Source: Methyloversatilis sp. XJ19-49 (GTDB lineage Bacteria > Pseudomonadota > Gammaproteobacteria > Burkholderiales > Rhodocyclaceae). From it: a stretch of DNA of 64,000 bases. The DNA lies in assembly GCF_024580145.1 (NCBI RefSeq), contig NZ_JANINI010000004.1, forward strand, positions 124,001 through 188,000, written 5' to 3'. Under the pieces are notes generated by a model. It searched no databases. It saw nothing but the letters and a program-made list of their open reading frames with translations, and was not told the origin of the DNA. Below, in pieces: positions 62,063-64,000 of this stretch; the first letter of the stretch is position 1, and the number at the start of each line of letters is the position of its first letter. The position numbers and the translations under genes were made by a program.

Positions 62063-63103
62063 ATGCACCACGGAGACATTTCGAGCAGCAAGGACACAGT
62101 CGGCGTCGCGGTCGTCAATTACAAGATGCCGCGCCTGCATACCAAGGCGGAAGTACTGGATAACGCACGCAAGATCGGCGAAATGCTGATCGGCATGAAG
62201 GCCGGCCTGCCGGGTCTCGATCTGGTCATCTTCCCGGAGTACAGCACGCACGGGATCATGTACGACTCGAAGGAAATGTATGACACGGCGACCACCGTGC
62301 CCGGCGACGAGACGGCGATCTTTGCCGAGGCCTGCCGCAAGGCCAAGGTGTGGGGCGTGTTTTCGCTGACCGGCGAGCAGCACGAGGAACACCCGAACAA
62401 GGCGCCGTACAACACGCTCATCCTGATGAACGATCAGGGCGAGGTGGTGCAGAAGTACCGCAAGATCATGCCCTGGGTGCCGATCGAGGGCTGGTACCCG
62501 GGCGACTGCACGTATGTGTCCGAAGGCCCCAAGGGTCTGAAGGTCAGCCTGATCATCTGCGACGACGGCAACTACCCGGAAATCTGGCGCGACTGCGCGA
62601 TGAAGGGCGCCGAACTGATCGTGCGCTGCCAGGGCTACATGTATCCGGCCAAGGAACAGCAGATCATGATTTCGAAGGCCATGGCGTTCGCAAACAACGT
62701 CTATGTCGCGGTATCGAACGCGGCCGGCTTCGATGGCGTTTACTCCTACTTCGGCCACTCGGCCATCATCGGATTCGATGGCCGCACGCTGGGCGAATGC
62801 GGCGAAGAAGAGATGGGGCTGCAGTACGCCGCGCTGTCCAAGAGCCTGATCCGCGACTTCCGCAAGAACGGCCAGTCCGAGAATCACCTGTTCAAGCTGC
62901 TGCACCGCGGCTACACCGGCCTGATCAATTCGCGCGAAGGTGACAAGGGCGTGGCGGCCTGCCCGTACGACTTCTACTCGAAGTGGATCAACGATCCGGA
63001 AGGCACGCGCAAGGCGGTCGAAGCCTTCACGCGCGACACCGTCGGCACGGAGGAATGTCCGATCGAAGGGCTGCCCAATCCGGCCACCGTCGGCCACAAG
63101 TGA
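62063..63103 (+). CDS. amiE: Aliphatic amidase AmiE
   Basis: This 346-residue nitrilase-superfamily enzyme has the same length as the Pseudomonas AmiE. It hydrolyses short aliphatic amides to the acid and ammonia. The catalytic triad is visible: Glu in [10 protein letters not shown] (about 59), Lys in KYRKIMPW (about 134) and Cys in [11 protein letters not shown] (about 166). The N-terminus [20 protein letters not shown] is nearly invariant in the family. GAGGA 6 bases before ATG supports the start. Its stop overlaps the next gene's GTG start (GTGA), so the AAA+ protein is co-translated. Confidence 0.95.
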   Translation: MHHGDISSSKDTVGVAVVNYKMPRLHTKAEVLDNARKIGEMLIGMKAGLPGLDLVIFPEYSTHGIMYDSKEMYDTATTVPGDETAIFAEACRKAKVWGVFSLTGEQHEEHPNKAPYNTLILMNDQGEVVQKYRKIMPWVPIEGWYPGDCTYVSEGPKGLKVSLIICDDGNYPEIWRDCAMKGAELIVRCQGYMYPAKEQQIMISKAMAFANNVYVAVSNAAGFDGVYSYFGHSAIIGFDGRTLGECGEEEMGLQYAALSKSLIRDFRKNGQSENHLFKLLHRGYTGLINSREGDKGVAACPYDFYSKWINDPEGTRKAVEAFTRDTVGTEECPIEGLPNPATVGHK

Positions 63104-63954
63104 TCGCGCCCGCGACCGCCGACCTGCGGCAGGCGGTCGGTGCGGCGGGCGCAGACCCGCTGGCAGACTGGCGGGTCGCCGACGAGCCGTACTACACGGC
63201 TGCCGGCGACGAAGTCGAGGCCTTCGAGGCGGCGCATGCGCGGCACCTGCCGGTCATGCTCAAGGGCCCGACCGGCTGCGGCAAGACACGCTTCGTCGAG
63301 TACATGGCGTGGAAGCTCGGTCTGCCGCTGATCACGGTCGCCTGCCACGAAGATCTGACCGCCGGCGACCTGATCGGACGTTTCCTGCTCGATGCCTCGG
63401 GTACGCGCTGGCAGGACGGCCCGCTGACGCGCGCGGTACGCTTCGGCGCGATCTGCTATCTCGACGAAGTCGTCGAGGCGCGCGCCGACACCACCGTGCT
63501 GATCCATCCGCTGACCGACGCGCGCCGCCAGCTGCCGCTGGCCGCCACCGGCGAACTGCTGCACGCGCATCCGGATTTCCGGCTGGTCGTGTCGTACAAC
63601 CCGGGCTACCACGGGTTGCACAAGACGCTCAAGCCGTCGACCCGGCAGCGCTTCACCGCGCTCGAATTCGGCTATCCGGACGCCGATCACGAATGCGCCA
63701 TCGTCATGCACGAGAGCGGTGTCGAAGCCGGCACCGCGCGCCAGCTGGTGGTGCTCGCCGAGCGCACGCGCCGGCTGGCCGGTGACGGCCTGGACGAAGG
63801 TGCCAGCACCCGCATGCTGATCCACGCCGGCGCGCTGATCACGCAGGGCCTGTCGGCGCGCTCTGCCTGCCGGCAGGCGGTTGCCGGCCCGCTGACCGAC
63901 GACCGCGAAGTCGCGGCGGCGCTGATCGCGGCCATCGATGCCTGCTTTGCCTGA
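63100..63954 (+). CDS. CbbQ/NirQ/NorQ-type MoxR AAA+ ATPase
   Basis: The protein has 284 residues from GTG 63100, which overlaps the amiE stop by 4 bp. AAA+ motifs are Walker [18 protein letters not shown] (about 50-62), Walker [13 protein letters not shown] (about 117), sensor-1-like [11 protein letters not shown] and an arginine-finger region [13 protein letters not shown]. These ATPases work with a VWA-domain partner to activate metalloenzymes such as nitric oxide reductase or Rubisco. In Pseudomonas the ami operon also encodes an ATP-dependent chaperone-like protein (AmiB) after amiE, so an amidase-linked role is possible here. Confidence 0.85.
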   Translation: MIAPATADLRQAVGAAGADPLADWRVADEPYYTAAGDEVEAFEAAHARHLPVMLKGPTGCGKTRFVEYMAWKLGLPLITVACHEDLTAGDLIGRFLLDASGTRWQDGPLTRAVRFGAICYLDEVVEARADTTVLIHPLTDARRQLPLAATGELLHAHPDFRLVVSYNPGYHGLHKTLKPSTRQRFTALEFGYPDADHECAIVMHESGVEAGTARQLVVLAERTRRLAGDGLDEGASTRMLIHAGALITQGLSARSACRQAVAGPLTDDREVAAALIAAIDACFA

Positions 63955-64000
63955 CCCCGCCGGCGCGCGCGCGCTGTCGCTCTATCTGCGTGCGCTGTGG
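63938..64000 (+). CDS. Start of a further gene, probably the VWA partner (NorD/CbbO-like), cut by window end
   Basis: An ATG at 63938 overlaps the end of the AAA+ gene in another frame and stays open to the right edge (21 codons: [20 protein letters not shown] and on). CbbQ/NorQ-type ATPases are normally followed by a VWA-domain protein, and the start overlap fits such a pair. The visible part is too short to confirm the family. Confidence 0.45.
   Translation, partial: MPALPDPAGARALSLYLRALW

Overview
The window looks like a betaproteobacterial chromosome, probably Rhodocyclales-like. The evidence is the high-GC core with a ybgC-tolQRA-tolB-pal-cpoB-queC block, two proteins with PEP-CTERM sorting tails, a COQ7-type ubiquinone hydroxylase and an AmiE-type amidase. 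The order and genus are inferences from gene content.

Positions 1 to about 30,520 form an accessory island lying against the 3' side of two tandem tRNA-Lys genes (30562-30751, minus strand). Its left part (1-8.9 kb) is mosaic and poorer in GC. It holds the tail of a lipase-like gene, a membrane-anchored orphan, a small membrane protein, a wHTH/nuclease-like protein, a run of hairpins, and a three-gene minus-strand cassette (AAA+ ATPase, phage-type Zn protein, metallophosphoesterase). Two small ORFs with a clean terminator follow. A decayed IS3-family element (8893-10101) separates this part from a defence locus.

The defence locus (about 10.2-29.8 kb) is best read as a phosphorothioate-based system of the SspBCD-SspFGH type. 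Three plus-strand genes (P-loop ATPase, middle protein, 1801-aa HerA/FtsK-like ATPase) match the sspFGH order. Three minus-strand genes joined by 8-bp overlaps (DUF4007, large P-loop ATPase, PAPS-reductase-like PP-loop enzyme) match sspB-sspC-sspD. No sspA cysteine desulfurase is present, so a housekeeping desulfurase would have to supply sulfur. Two features are unusual. One is a two-gene signalling module (20293-24683) between the halves: a protein with two GHKL ATPase domains and a histidine-kinase-like H box, followed by a protein with an interrupted receiver-like domain and an unknown C-terminal region. The other is an upstream pair (a protein with two ribbon-helix-helix-like segments plus a DUF4258 protein) preceded by a perfect 16-bp palindrome.

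From 30.5 kb rightwards the genes are mostly ordinary core genes: tRNA-Lys genes with a near-consensus promoter and terminator, a YeeE/YedE transporter, queC, the Tol-Pal operon, a DMT transporter and ilvD. A glycosyltransferase neighbourhood follows (40.7-50 kb), with two pairs of paralogous enzymes around a PEP-CTERM protein, a CBS protein and fpr. Next come a CrtC/AttH-like protein, a DCC-COQ7 fusion, a GDT1-family transporter, a GAF/PAS/GGDEF/EAL protein, a spherulin-4-like PEP-CTERM protein, a SulP transporter, an orphan VirD4-type coupling ATPase with a coiled-coil partner, and an amiE / CbbQ-NorQ-like / next-gene overlap series that runs off the right edge.
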